This document shows positions 37,067-47,329 of a DNA stretch of 64,000 bases, piece by piece (within the stretch, counting starts at the first letter, position 1; each line of letters opens with the position of its first letter). Made by a program: the position numbers and the translations under genes. Origin of the DNA: Cavia porcellus (lineage: Eukaryota; Chordata; Mammalia; Rodentia; Caviidae); NCBI RefSeq assembly GCF_034190915.1, contig NW_026947496.1:57422501-57486500 (forward strand), written 5' to 3'. Below the pieces are notes generated by a model. It had not been told where the DNA came from. It saw only the letters and a list, made by a program, of their open reading frames with translations, and did no database searches.

Positions 37067-38831
37067 ATGGGTAACACTGCTACTCAGCCACTGTTAGTCG
37101 CTTTAAGCGACTTACTGAGAGAAAAGTGATTAAAAATGAAATGAAAACAAATTCAAAACTTCCTCGATCAGGTCAACAAGGTAGCACCTTGGTTTGGTCC
37201 CACGGGGTCCGTTACCATCCCCAGCTGGGATAAATTATGGAGAGATCTTGACTTTGCAGCAGAAAATGGCCTCCTGGAGCAAGGAGTCAGACCCCTTTGG
37301 GCAGTAGTGAGGAGCTGCCTCGCAGACACCTCTTGTCATGACCATATAAGGGATGGCGCCATGGCGCTTGGTCACCATCAGCCAGAATCCTCCCGTGAGC
37401 AATCTCGCGAGCCCAGTGTCGCAGGCGAGGTGACCGCACCCAACCCAGAAACAGAGAACTCGTCAGATAATGAGGGGGAGGAAGAAGAAGTACACAAAAT
37501 GGCAGATGCAGACACCACCGAAAGAGGGGAAGTCACACACATGCAGTCTAGAGGGCCCTACTCTGAGGCCATAAATGAGCTGCAACGCATGATTTCTCAG
37601 AGTAAATGGGTCAATGAAAGTGAGTACGGGATCCCAGGGCTGCCCCGTATAAGACCTACGGCTCTACCTTCCGACCCGCCAGATTATCATGCTTACCCAA
37701 GACCCTGCCATCAGCTATGTAGCTGCCTGCAACGGGTCCAGACGTCCCCTGGGACATTCCAGGAAGACCTTTGGCATCAAGTCAAAAGAGAGGACCCAGG
37801 AGGCCTGGGCCGTTTTCTCCAGGCTTTTCCGGTTGCTGTAGATGCTCAGGGAAACAGAACCCACCTGCCTGTAGATATAAAGGCAATAAAGCACCTTAAG
37901 GAGGCCAGCACCATGTACGGTGTTAACGGGGCATATACCCTGTCCTAGTAGAAGCCCTGGCAGGAAACGCCATGACACCTGCTGATTGGGCCAGTTTGTG
38001 CAAGGCAGTGCTCAGCCCGGGGCCAATATCTTGATTGGAAAGCCTGGAATGTTGAACTTGTCACAGAATAGGCCCAAGCTAATGCCCGGAACAATCAGCC
38101 CGCCTGGAACGCAGATATGTTATTAGGATAAGGGCAGTATCTCAATAACCAGCTGATATTTCCACAAGAGGTGTATGCACAGATAAATAGAATAGCCATA
38201 CAAGCATGGAAACGGGTCTCGGCTAGGGGAGAAGTCTCAGGCCACTTGACAAAAATTTTGCAGGGCCTGAGCGAGCCTTTTTCAGATTTTGTGGCCCGCA
38301 TGATGGAGGCGGCAGGGAGAATTTTTGGGGACGCTGAGACAGCCATGCCGCTCATTAAGCAGCTCATTTTTGAGCAATGTACTAAAGAATGTCACTCTGC
38401 AATTAGTCCGTACAAAAATAGGCCCCTTGAGGCATGGATGAAACTCTGTCGGGAGATTGGGGGCCATTAGCCAACTCAGGCTTGGCAGCATGTTAATGAA
38501 GCTAACTAAAGAAGGTCAGGAAGGCAGAGCGGTGCCACAAAATGGCGCCCGCCCGAAAGAAGGCTGCTTCAAATGAGGCAGACAGGGACACATAAAAAGA
38601 GACTGTCCATCTTGGGGACCCGGAAGAGAACAACCCCCCCCTCCTGAAGACCGAAAATGCCCCAGATGTAAAAAGGGAAATCACTCCGCCGCAGAGTGCC
38701 GCTCCACCTTTGATGTAAATGGGCTGCCCCTCACGGGTAAGGGCCGTAATCCAGAGAGGCCAAAAAACGGGATTGGGGGCCCCCCCGGGGAGTGGGCCCC
38801 CGCTTCTACCCAGCCAGAGAATATATGGTAG
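37067..38831 (+). pseudogene. gag: Provirus gag (broken)
   Basis: Gag is the structural polyprotein. ATG at 37,067 gives MGNTATQ, with Gly2 fit for myristoylation, but TGA at 37,127 closes the frame after 20 codons. The same frame reopens at 37,307-37,948 with a PPxY late motif (PPDY, 37,676-37,687) and the capsid start FPVAVDAQGN. Stops and frame changes follow (37,946-38,170). Frame 38,171-38,470 holds the capsid C-terminal major homology region (LQGLSEPFSDFVARMMEAAG). After a frame change near 38,460, the nucleocapsid has two zinc knuckles; the first has TGA (38,574) at its second Cys, the second (38,658-38,700, CPRCKKGNHSAAEC) is intact. The frame ends at TAG 38,829. Confidence 0.92.
38762..38768 (+). 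promoter_or_regulatory. gag-pro -1 frameshift heptamer
   Basis: A AAA AAC, in the correct phase for the nucleocapsid frame, 61 bases before its stop. Same type as in MMTV. Confidence 0.85.
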
Positions 38832-39689
38832 ACCAGACACTGCCAATGACGCCAACATGGGCAGGTCAGAACCGAGGAGAGCCTCTCCGGGTTCAGGGGG
38901 ACTTGACCTCTGTGCCACCACTGGACTCGTATTAACCCAGAAAATGGGGATACAGGCCATAGAGACAGATATGTCCGGCCCCTTACCGGAAGGCACAGTA
39001 GGGTTGATAATTGGTCGATCATCCCTCTCCATGAAAGGAATACAGGTCTTACCGGGTGTTGTAGATTCTGATTACACAGGAAAAATAAAGGTGATGATGC
39101 AGGCTCCTAAAGGCCCAGTAGCCTTAGGGGCAGGAGACTGCATCGCTCAGATGCTAGTTTTACCCAGCCATCATGGGGACTATCCATCATTGTCTGGTAT
39201 TAGAGGAGACAGAGGATTTGGATCATCAGATCCAGCCTTTGCTGCCCTCGTTCTTAGACTGGATGAGCGCCCCATGCTAACGTTGTCACTCAATAGGCGA
39301 AAAATATCCGGACTGCTAGACACAGGAGCAGACTGCTCTATTATAGCTGAAAAGGACTGACCACTAACCTGGCCTACCCAGACAGCACAACAAACACTGC
39401 AAGGCTTGGGATCAGTTCATGCACCTAAAATTAGTAGTCAGATAATTAAATGGGAAGACAATGAGGGACACTCAGGAGAATTCATACCCTATGTTCTCCA
39501 GCTTCCAGTTACCCTATGGGGGAGAGAAGTGCTTTCTGCCCTAGACTTGACCTTGTGCAATGAATATTCTCACACAGCCAGGAGAATTCTTAAAAATCAA
39601 GGGCATGAACCAGGCAAAGGATTAGGCAAAGACCTGCAAGGAAGACCTTTCCCCATCCAGGCACAACTACGTGCTCAGAGGCAAGGTTT

Positions 39690-39696
39690 GGGTTTT
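39690..39696 (+). promoter_or_regulatory. pro-pol -1 frameshift heptamer
   Basis: G GGT TTT directly before the pro stop TAG (39,697-39,699). Phase is exact, and the -1 frame leads straight into pol. Confidence 0.85.
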
Positions 39697-42368
39697 TAGT
39701 GGGGGTCACTGGCTCGGCTTCTGCCCCTCTCAAATTGACATGGGTCTCTAATGACCCCATTTGGATAAATCAGTGGCCCCTACCACAAGACAAAGCAGAA
39801 GCCGCATCCAAACTTATTCAAGAGCAATTAAAGTTAGGCCATATCCAACCCTCAACATCACCCTGGAATACTCCCATTTTTGTAATAAAGAAAAGGTCAG
39901 GCCAATGGCGGCTCCTACATGATTTAAGAGCCATAAACGCTCAAATGCAGATAATGGGCCCAGTACAATGGGGCTTGCCATTATTGACAGCCTTACCACA
40001 AGACTGGCCTACTATTGTTATTGATATTAAAGATTGTTTTTTCTCCATCCCACTACATCCAGAGGACACCCACAGATTCACGTTTACCCTACCCACAGTA
40101 AACCAAGAGGGCATAGATATGAGATATGAGTGGACAGTCCTACCTCAAGGAATGAAAAATAGCCCCACCATGTGTCAGTTATTTGTGGATAAGGCTTTAG
40201 ACCCCGTTAAGAAAAAACACCCACATGTCAAATGTGTTCATTATATGGACAACATCCTACTTGCTCATAGGTCACAAGTTGAATTAGATGCAGCATTCAT
40301 CACCATGACACAAGCCCTAAGGCGGCATGGATTAGTCATGGCCCCAGAAAAGATTCAAAAGGGTACAATTCAATCCTTTTTGGGCACAGTTATCCATCCG
40401 GACCATATATCCCCCCAAAAAATACATCTTAGAACTGATCAGATAAAAACACTCAATGATTTGCAAAAATTCATGGGAGATATTAATTGGCTCAGATCCT
40501 TTCTGAACATACCCAGTAGTGAACTGCGAGCCTTGTATGATCTGCTGAAAGGGGATAATAATCTGTTGTCACCCAGACTTCTGACCCCTGAGGCTCGAGA
40601 ATCCATTGGCTCAGTGGAGCGAGCCCTTCAGAAGGCTACCCTTCAGAGGGCTGCCCCGGGAGTCCAAATTTTGCTGTGCATTCTGCAATCTGCTTCTCAA
40701 CCCACTGCTTTACTTATGCAACAGCAACCATTATTATGGATCCACCCAAGAATGTCACCAGCCAAAAACATCAGCTATTATCCAGAAATGGTGGCGGATC
40801 TAGCGCTACTAGGTGTTAAACTATGTATGCAACACTTCGGTGACCCACCTCACTCCATTAAAGTTCCCTATACCCGACAACAGATCGAAATACTGGTGTC
40901 CTGTGTAAACTCCTGGACTATCCTCAGGTGCACCTATGAAGGATCTATAGATAACCAATACCCCAATAACCCCATCTTGCATTTTGTGAACGAACACCCA
41001 GTAATCTTCCCGAAGCTCACATCATCAAAACCCATTCCTCATGCACTTACCATATTCACTGATGGGTCAAAAACAGGCGTTGGTGCCTACCTTGTGCAAG
41101 GTCACCAACCGGTAGCTGTCCAATTCGCACCTGATCAACCTCAACTAACATAACTAAAAATCATCATAGAAGTGTTTAAACAGTACCCACAACCTTTCAA
41201 TCTGCTCTCTGACTCGCATTATGTCGTCAATGCCTTACAAGTGTTGGAAATTTCGGGCCCAATTAGGGAATCCTCTAAAGCCCATGCTCTTTTCCTAGAG
41301 CTCCACACACTCATTCTAAACAGGACTGTGCCGTTCTTCGCTGCCCACATTCGTGCGCACACTTCTCTTCCCGGACCATTAGCTCTCGGGAATGCCATGG
41401 TTGATGCGGCTACCCGCCCTCTTAACATCCTTCTGTCAGCTATAGAGCAGGCCTCAGAGTTCCACACACGGTTTCAAGTAAATGTTCGCACTCTGCAGAA
41501 TAAGTTTCAGCTCACCAGGGAGCAGGCTAGACAAATAGTGCGAGATGGCCCTGCATGTGTCACTAGTCATGTGACTCCCTCTTGTGGCGTTTGTCTGCGC
41601 GGTCTCCTCCCAGGACACATTTGGCAAATGGATGTTACTCACATCCCAGAATTTGGAAATCTCAAGTATGTGCATGTCTCCGTCGACACCTGCTCACAAG
41701 TGATGTTCGCCTCCCTTGAGACAGGTGAACAGGCCCAACATGTCATCCAACATTGCCTGGCGGCATGGGCCGCCTGGGGACAACCCAAGCAGTTAAAAAC
41801 AGACAATGGCCCTGCTTACACCAGCAAGTCATTTTCTGACTTCTGCCAAAAAATGCAGATGTCCCTCAGACATGGAATCCCCTATAATCCTCAGGGCCAA
41901 GGCATAGTTGAGCGTGCTCATCAAACCCTCAAGTCTATTCTGTCTAAACAAAAGGAGGGTATTGCCCAGGGCATGACACCTAGGGCCAGACTAAATCTCG
42001 CCCTCTTTACTTACAATTTTGTAAACATCAACCCACTAGGATCCACGCCAGCACAGCTACATGTCAACCCTGTCGCACCCAAACATGGTTGGGTATGCTG
42101 GAAAGACCTCCTGCATGGGGTGTGGAGAGGCTCCAGCCCAGTGCTTGGTTGGGTGAGAGGGGCTGTCTGTGTCTTCCCGCAGGAAGAAGGCAGCGAACCT
42201 GTCTGGGTCCGGGAACACCTGATACGTCCCTGCAAACCACCAGACCCCGACCCAGAGGAAATGTCAACCACAGAACAGGGGAACCAACAGGAGCCTCACA
42301 AGCCAGACCAAGCAAGTACACCCACAACTCCCATTAACCATGGCACCTTGGCCAACTCCCCTGGTTAG
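39690..42368 (+). pseudogene. pol: Provirus pol: RT, RNase H, integrase
   Basis: One frame runs from the frameshift site to 42,368, broken by a single TAA at 41,151-41,153. RT has SPWNTPIFVIKKRSGQWR, LPQGMKNSPTMCQ and, at 40,242-40,253, YMDN where the family has YMDD, so one catalytic Asp is lost. RNase H begins FTDGSKTG; the stop falls inside it, and the later SDSHYVVNAL and AMVDAATR motifs lie beyond the stop. Integrase shows D,D(35)E intact: QMDVTH, KTDNGPAY, GIVERAH, with exactly 35 residues between the last two. The N-terminal zinc site looks damaged (HTRFQVN and DGPAC where H...H and C..C are usual). ~890 codons in all. The end overlaps the env start by 29 bp. Confidence 0.95.
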
Positions 42369-43220
42369 TAGCCTCCTTTTCACCCTCCTTCTTGCATCTC
42401 GTACGGCCCTTGCAGCCAACCAAACCTTTTGGGGCATTGCTCGTGCCTGGCCGATCCCTCAGCTGGTCCACGCACTTAGTCCCCATCTCCCCATCTTTTT
42501 TCACTTCTCGGTGTGGACACAATCTTCCCTGCATCCCAGACGCTAACTCCACCTCAAGTCGCTGGTATAACACCTCCTTTTCCCTCAGTAGCACTCTTTG
42601 CTTCAGTCCCTCTACATTATCAGGATGCATTCCCCTAAAAACTACCAACCTCTCCTCTTGGATTGACCCCTTGCAGGGGGCCCAAGTCAAGCCCGCCACG
42701 ATTAAGGGTGCGCTAGCTCAGAGGCCCCGGGGATCCTTCTGCACCCCTATCTGGGCAAGGGTCCTCCAGTTTACCGCCTGTGACCTCCTGTATGGATACT
42801 CCCAGGAGATATCATGGGGATTCTCCCTGGCCACCACAAACACCACAAATATGACTTTTCTAAATTGCTCCACCGCAACCTGTTATGTGTCACAAAGTTG
42901 GGATAACAGTACACTTTCAGCTGTGGTCATGCAGGTATCACAGTTCGTACTGATTCCAGTTATGGTGGACCCAGACGAGTTTCCTGTGATCCAGCTCATG
43001 CGCAATACTCTCCAATTGGATCCACAAAGCTTTCTCTTTCATAAAGAAATGGGCAGGAATAGGGGCTCTGGCTACCATGGTTACACTTGCCGCATTCGGC
43101 AGTCTACTCCTGCTCTGTCGGATCCGCAGACAAAGGAATAGGGACAAAGTAATTATCAAACAAGCATTGCTGGCCGTGGAATCCGGTCAAAGCCCGGCAG
43201 CATGGCTCGCCATGCTGTGA
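42340..43220 (+). pseudogene. env: Provirus env remnant, internally deleted
   Basis: The envelope gene should encode a surface and a transmembrane subunit, usually near 2 kb; here only ~0.88 kb remains. Three frames are needed to read it. ATG at 42,340 gives a signal-peptide-like LVSSLLFTLLLASRTALAA, stopped near 42,546. A second frame (42,392-43,141) has several N-glycosylation sites (NTS, NMT, NCS, DNST) and the segment FVLIPVMVDPDEFPVIQLMR, like the border into the TM subunit. Almost all the TM ectodomain is missing. A third frame, ending at TGA 43,218, holds a hydrophobic membrane anchor (about 43,060-43,125) and a short basic tail. Not able to mediate entry. Confidence 0.85.
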
Positions 43221-43429
43221 CGCAGGTGTGGAGCAAAGCATCGCAGGGGGTGCTGTCCTTGGCCAGGAGGTGCCCCGGTCCCCATGTTGGTGAGCATGCG
43301 GGTTGGGCTTATAAAACAGATCTCCCGCCCCCTCCAAAAGAGCACCAATGGGTAGTGAGGTACCGTCATGACTGCGCAGCATGACGCCTCACGAGGGGCG
43401 CTGACCCCTGGAGACCCTGGGTCAGTTAT

Positions 43430-43444
43430 AAAGAAAGGGGGAGA
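43430..43444 (+). other. Polypurine tract
   Basis: AAAGAAAGGGGGAGA ends directly at the 3' LTR and is the expected plus-strand primer site. Confidence 0.9.
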
Positions 43445-43778
43445 TGTTGGGTGCAGGCGCTCAACATACCATACCCCACCCGGGACTAAGGACCACGTCA
43501 GCTTCCGCAATGCACTACGTCCCTCTCTAAACTAGCCACCCCATGCTCACTCCGTATTCGCCCCGTGCTGACTCTGTGGCAACCCCTGATTGGCCACAGC
43601 TGGGTATATTAACCAGAGCCCGCATCCCATTCCAGCCCTGCCTCCTCGTGAGCAGCTCTTGTGGCAGCCTGTGATTGGTCACGGCAGAATATATAAGCCA
43701 GAGCCCGCAACAATAAAGCGGCAGTTACCTGTTACCAACAAGAGCATCCTCTGTCTCATTGGGGGGCTGCGCTGGTCA
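43445..43778 (+). repeat. Provirus 3' LTR (334 bp)
   Basis: Same length as the 5' LTR, no indels. Begins TGTTGGGTGC, ends GCTGGTCA. Differences from the 5' LTR are mainly C/T and A/G changes, several at CpG. The duplicated CCAAT-TATA module and AATAAA are kept. Confidence 0.97.
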
Positions 43779-43784
43779 GGTAGG
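43779..43784. repeat. Provirus target-site duplication, right
   Basis: GGTAGG, identical to 36,366-36,371. Confidence 0.95.
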
Positions 43785-45929
43785 AACTTGACAAAGGTTA
43801 TTAAATCGCTTATTATTATTTTCAAAATAATGACTCAGATTACCAGACATAGGCATGCATAACTGATCAAGCAATGTAAGAGTGATAACTACAAAGATAA
43901 TACATAATACTATTTAATGATTCCACTAACCTGTTCTGAAACTTGGTTTTATGGCTATATTTATCTTTCTCTTTTTCTCTTTCTTTTTTATAATCCTTTA
44001 AAATAAAAAAAATATGTTATATATGTACATTTACACAGATAAGCTAAGATAATTGTACTATTAATTCTAATAGTTCATTGAAAGGAGCAATTAATGCTTA
44101 TATGCTTTAATTTTTACTTTATGTGTATATTATGACAATAAATGTATTAATTAATGTAAAACATAGAAAACCAGTTAGCTTTTGAAACTTTATCTGCTAT
44201 ATGATGCTTTATTCAAAAGCGGTGTTTTAGTAGCCTAAATATTTTATGATAGATGGAGGATGGTTCCACTTTTAGGTGGTAAGAATTTTTAATCCATTTC
44301 ATTTCATTACAAAAGAGAAAGTAAACAAGTGATAGGGGGCAATAAAACCAAAGCAGCCTTAAACTCTAAGATTAATTATGAAAAGATTTAAGAATAAGGG
44401 GAAAAAAAGGGCAAGTATATTTACAACAAATGAAAAACTTCAGGTTGTTGATTAATGTGTTAATCACATTTAGAATTCTAGACAGAATTCTAGATTTAAT
44501 ATTTTCTTAGAAGTTTAAATGATATTCACTGTGGAATATTGAATGTATTTCAAATACAAGTACAATTTAATGTTACTTTAACAATAGATGATTTTCACTG
44601 GCTAATTCTAAATGTTATCTCTTTGTTGCTGTCATATCTATAATGTCTTCAAAAGTACTGTTGAAGCTATTTTCTATCTTAAAAAAAACAGGTTATCTGA
44701 AAAAAATTCACACTGCATATCATATGGAAGTTTATAAAGTGATTATAGTTTTATTACAACAAGTTTTTTACGTCTGTAAAAAACTTACATCTTTATTCAA
44801 CTTGCTGTATCAAATATATTTGTAATATTGAGGCACAAATATTTTAGGTGCAGAGTGAGAAAAATACAGGAATCAATCTGCTGCACTTCATTTCCATACA
44901 CTCTCAGTGAGAAACTACTGGACAGGATGTGAACTCAGCAGCTTGACTGAGATGTGAGAGAAGAGTCAATGAAGAGGATTAAAGGATTGATGGGGTAATA
45001 GCTGGATATCGAAAGTGTGCTTCAGTTTGGCCAAAAACGTTTTGCAAGACATAATGAGCCGTTTCTGCCATTTTAGCTGGGTGACCTTGTATAAATCACA
45101 GTGTGTGTGTGGGTCTTTAGTTATTTACAATAAAGGACTATTTTAGAATAACTTTAAAATCTCTGCTACATCTAAATTTTATAATTCTCAAAAAGATTAG
45201 CACAGAAAAATATTATTTTAAAATAACCTACATTGGAGGAAGAGAAATTTACACCAGATATTGCACAAATGTGTTGTCTTAAATTATATTCTCCTAAAAC
45301 AATTCTTCATGGATTAAAGTTTTAAACAATAGAAAACTAATTTATATGGTACTATTGTATATGTGTAAAGTAGGATATATTGGGAAAACTTTTTCTAAAA
45401 ATAACAAATTTAAAAGTCTAAATTTTGAAAAGAAAAAGAAAAGGTAACCATGCCTTTAGTTATGTTACTGCCCTGGGAGTCCAGATCCATCAATTGTCTC
45501 ATGCCATATTCTTCCTTAATACCCTAGCTTCACAGGGTCTTTGCACATGATGTACCCTTGTGTTGCAACACTTTCACATACCATTAGCCTATGCATACTG
45601 CGTAACTCAGTTTCAGGGTTGTTTTCTCCCAGGACGTTTCATAACTTTCTTCAGTATGTCAAATTGCCCTGACATGAACTCTATAGCATCAAAACATCTC
45701 TTTTCCATTGTATCTGCCAGAATTGAAATGTTCTTATTGTTGCATGGTTACTTGCATGTGACGTACCTCCTTCCTCTTCTCTCTCAGAGAGAGACCAGTA
45801 AGGTTTCCTGATGGTTATATCCCCAGGGTTCTGACACAGACTCTTGTACACAGAAGGCAAAATAAGGATATGTATTGAGTGAAGAAATAATTGTTTTATT
45901 TACATTAAACCCTTGTGTTTCTTTTCTTT
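43785..45929. other. AT-rich non-coding DNA
   Basis: No gene or clear repeat seen in this 2.1-kb stretch. Short open frames are scattered, none with family resemblance. Confidence 0.55.
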
Positions 45930-47329
45930 TTTTTTAAAGAGTGCTTGCCTTTTTTATTTAAAGAGAAAAACAAAACAAAACAAAACAAGTAAAAGGGTAC
46001 AAGTGATACAGGATTTAGGAAAAAACAGTAAGAAATCACTGGTTAGTAAATTACATATTGTCATCTTAAAAATAGTTGATTAAGTCACAAAATTAAGCAT
46101 ATAGTGGAAATTCAAACAGTGAAACTGCAAACAGTTGTGTTCAGTGATCAACAAAAACTTAGTAATATGGTCATCTATCTTACACACCTAAACACACTTG
46201 CAGTTGTGTTTTTAGAGCACTTTCTTTTCCTCTCTTTTTTACAATAACATTTAAACATTTTGGGTTTTATTACTCCCACAGTTCTTATTAATTTTTTTTG
46301 GAAAAAGAATAAAACCAAATATGACTAAACAAAGCAGAGTCAATCAAAACAAAGGATGGACATAGTACATGATGTGAAAACAGAATACAAGGTAATCAAC
46401 AATGGTTACCATAATGCCCCTTGCTACCTTAAAAAGAATTGCCTATATTATCAGGTATAATAAAATTGAACATAACAGTACAGAACAAAACCAATAAAAC
46501 ATAAACATTGGAGACATTACTGAACTTCACATGAAGATAATAGTCCAACCAGAGTGGGCATCATAGTGAGTCTTACTGCCTTCAAAGTAGTTGCCGATAC
46601 CCTCAAAATTGATAATACCAAACAGAATAGAGTAGAGTAAAATCACTCAAAACAAGAAGGTTAGAGCAATACGGGGTTTCAAATAGAGTTAATAGGAAAT
46701 CAAAAAAGTTACTATAATATATCCTGCTAATTTTTAAAAAAATTTCGCTTAATTAAAAAATAATAATGAAAAATTTAAAAAGGGGGGAGATTGAGATAAA
46801 AGAGGATATAACAGCATAACAATACAGGTCAGAACAAAACAATTTAAGCAACATAGTGTTTCACAGTTACCATAGTGCCTCTTTCCTTGAAATATTTGAG
46901 TATAACTTCATATACTATAGCATCAAACATATCAAGACAGTGTGAAACCATTCAATAGGATGAAAGTATTACAAGGTATTTAGAACCAGCTAACAGAAAA
47001 TGAACAATGGTTTCTATATTATCTTTTTGCTTATAAAAATTTTGTTTATACTATCATATATAATAAAAACCAATAAGATACAACATGATAAAAGCAATGG
47101 AGACAGAAGAACAACAATTTGGTGGAACCTCAAAACAAGATGATACTAAATCAGCACTAGCTATTATGATATCTTTTCTTCAAAATAGCTGTTCATATGA
47201 TCACAGACAATAATATCAAACAGTACAGAATAAAACCGTTCCAATTAGTGAGTAAAAACTTTATAGGGCTTCAAAATCATATACTGGGGAATCATGATTA
47301 CCACATATTTTATGTATTTGTATCATTTC

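Larger units (their letters stand above)
38762..39699 (+). pseudogene. pro: Provirus dUTPase-protease (pro) with G-patch
   Basis: Open from 38,719 to 39,360 and from 39,361 to 39,699 in the same frame, separated by one TGA (39,358-39,360). dUTPase motifs appear in order: PGSGGLDLCA, GRSSLSMKG, GVVDSDYTGKI, GDCIAQMLV; the enzyme hydrolyses dUTP to keep uracil out of viral DNA. The aspartic protease follows with the active site LDTGADCSII; the stop lies shortly after it. The C-terminus has a G-patch (GHEPGKGLGKDLQG and GLGF), a betaretroviral hallmark. The dUTPase frame is not the -1 frame expected from the 38,762 heptamer, so an indel probably lies in the G/C runs at 38,770-38,890. Truncated and inactive as it stands. 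Confidence 0.93.
36372..43778 (+). mobile_element. Class II (ERVK/betaretrovirus-like) provirus
   Basis: A complete 7.4-kb proviral structure: 5' LTR, tRNA-Ile primer site, gag, dUTPase-protease, pol, env remnant, polypurine tract and 3' LTR, between 6-bp duplications. Class II assignment rests on the duplicated GGTAGG, a dUTPase fused before the protease, the G-patch at the protease C-terminus, two -1 frameshift sites, and RT motif LPQGMKNSPTMCQ. Multiple nonsense codons, frameshifts and an env deletion make it defective. The LTRs differ at 17 of 334 positions by hand count, mostly transitions, which suggests insertion within roughly the last several to ten-odd million years. Confidence 0.97.

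Noticed and set aside
39699..41153. A functional pol gene giving an active retrovirus
   Set aside because: In-frame TAA at 41,151, YMDN in the RT, a broken gag and a deleted env exclude activity.
43590..43862. Small protein starting MATAGYINQS, present at both 36.5 and 43.6 kb
   Set aside because: It is a chance frame in the two LTRs, crossing the promoter and polyadenylation signal.
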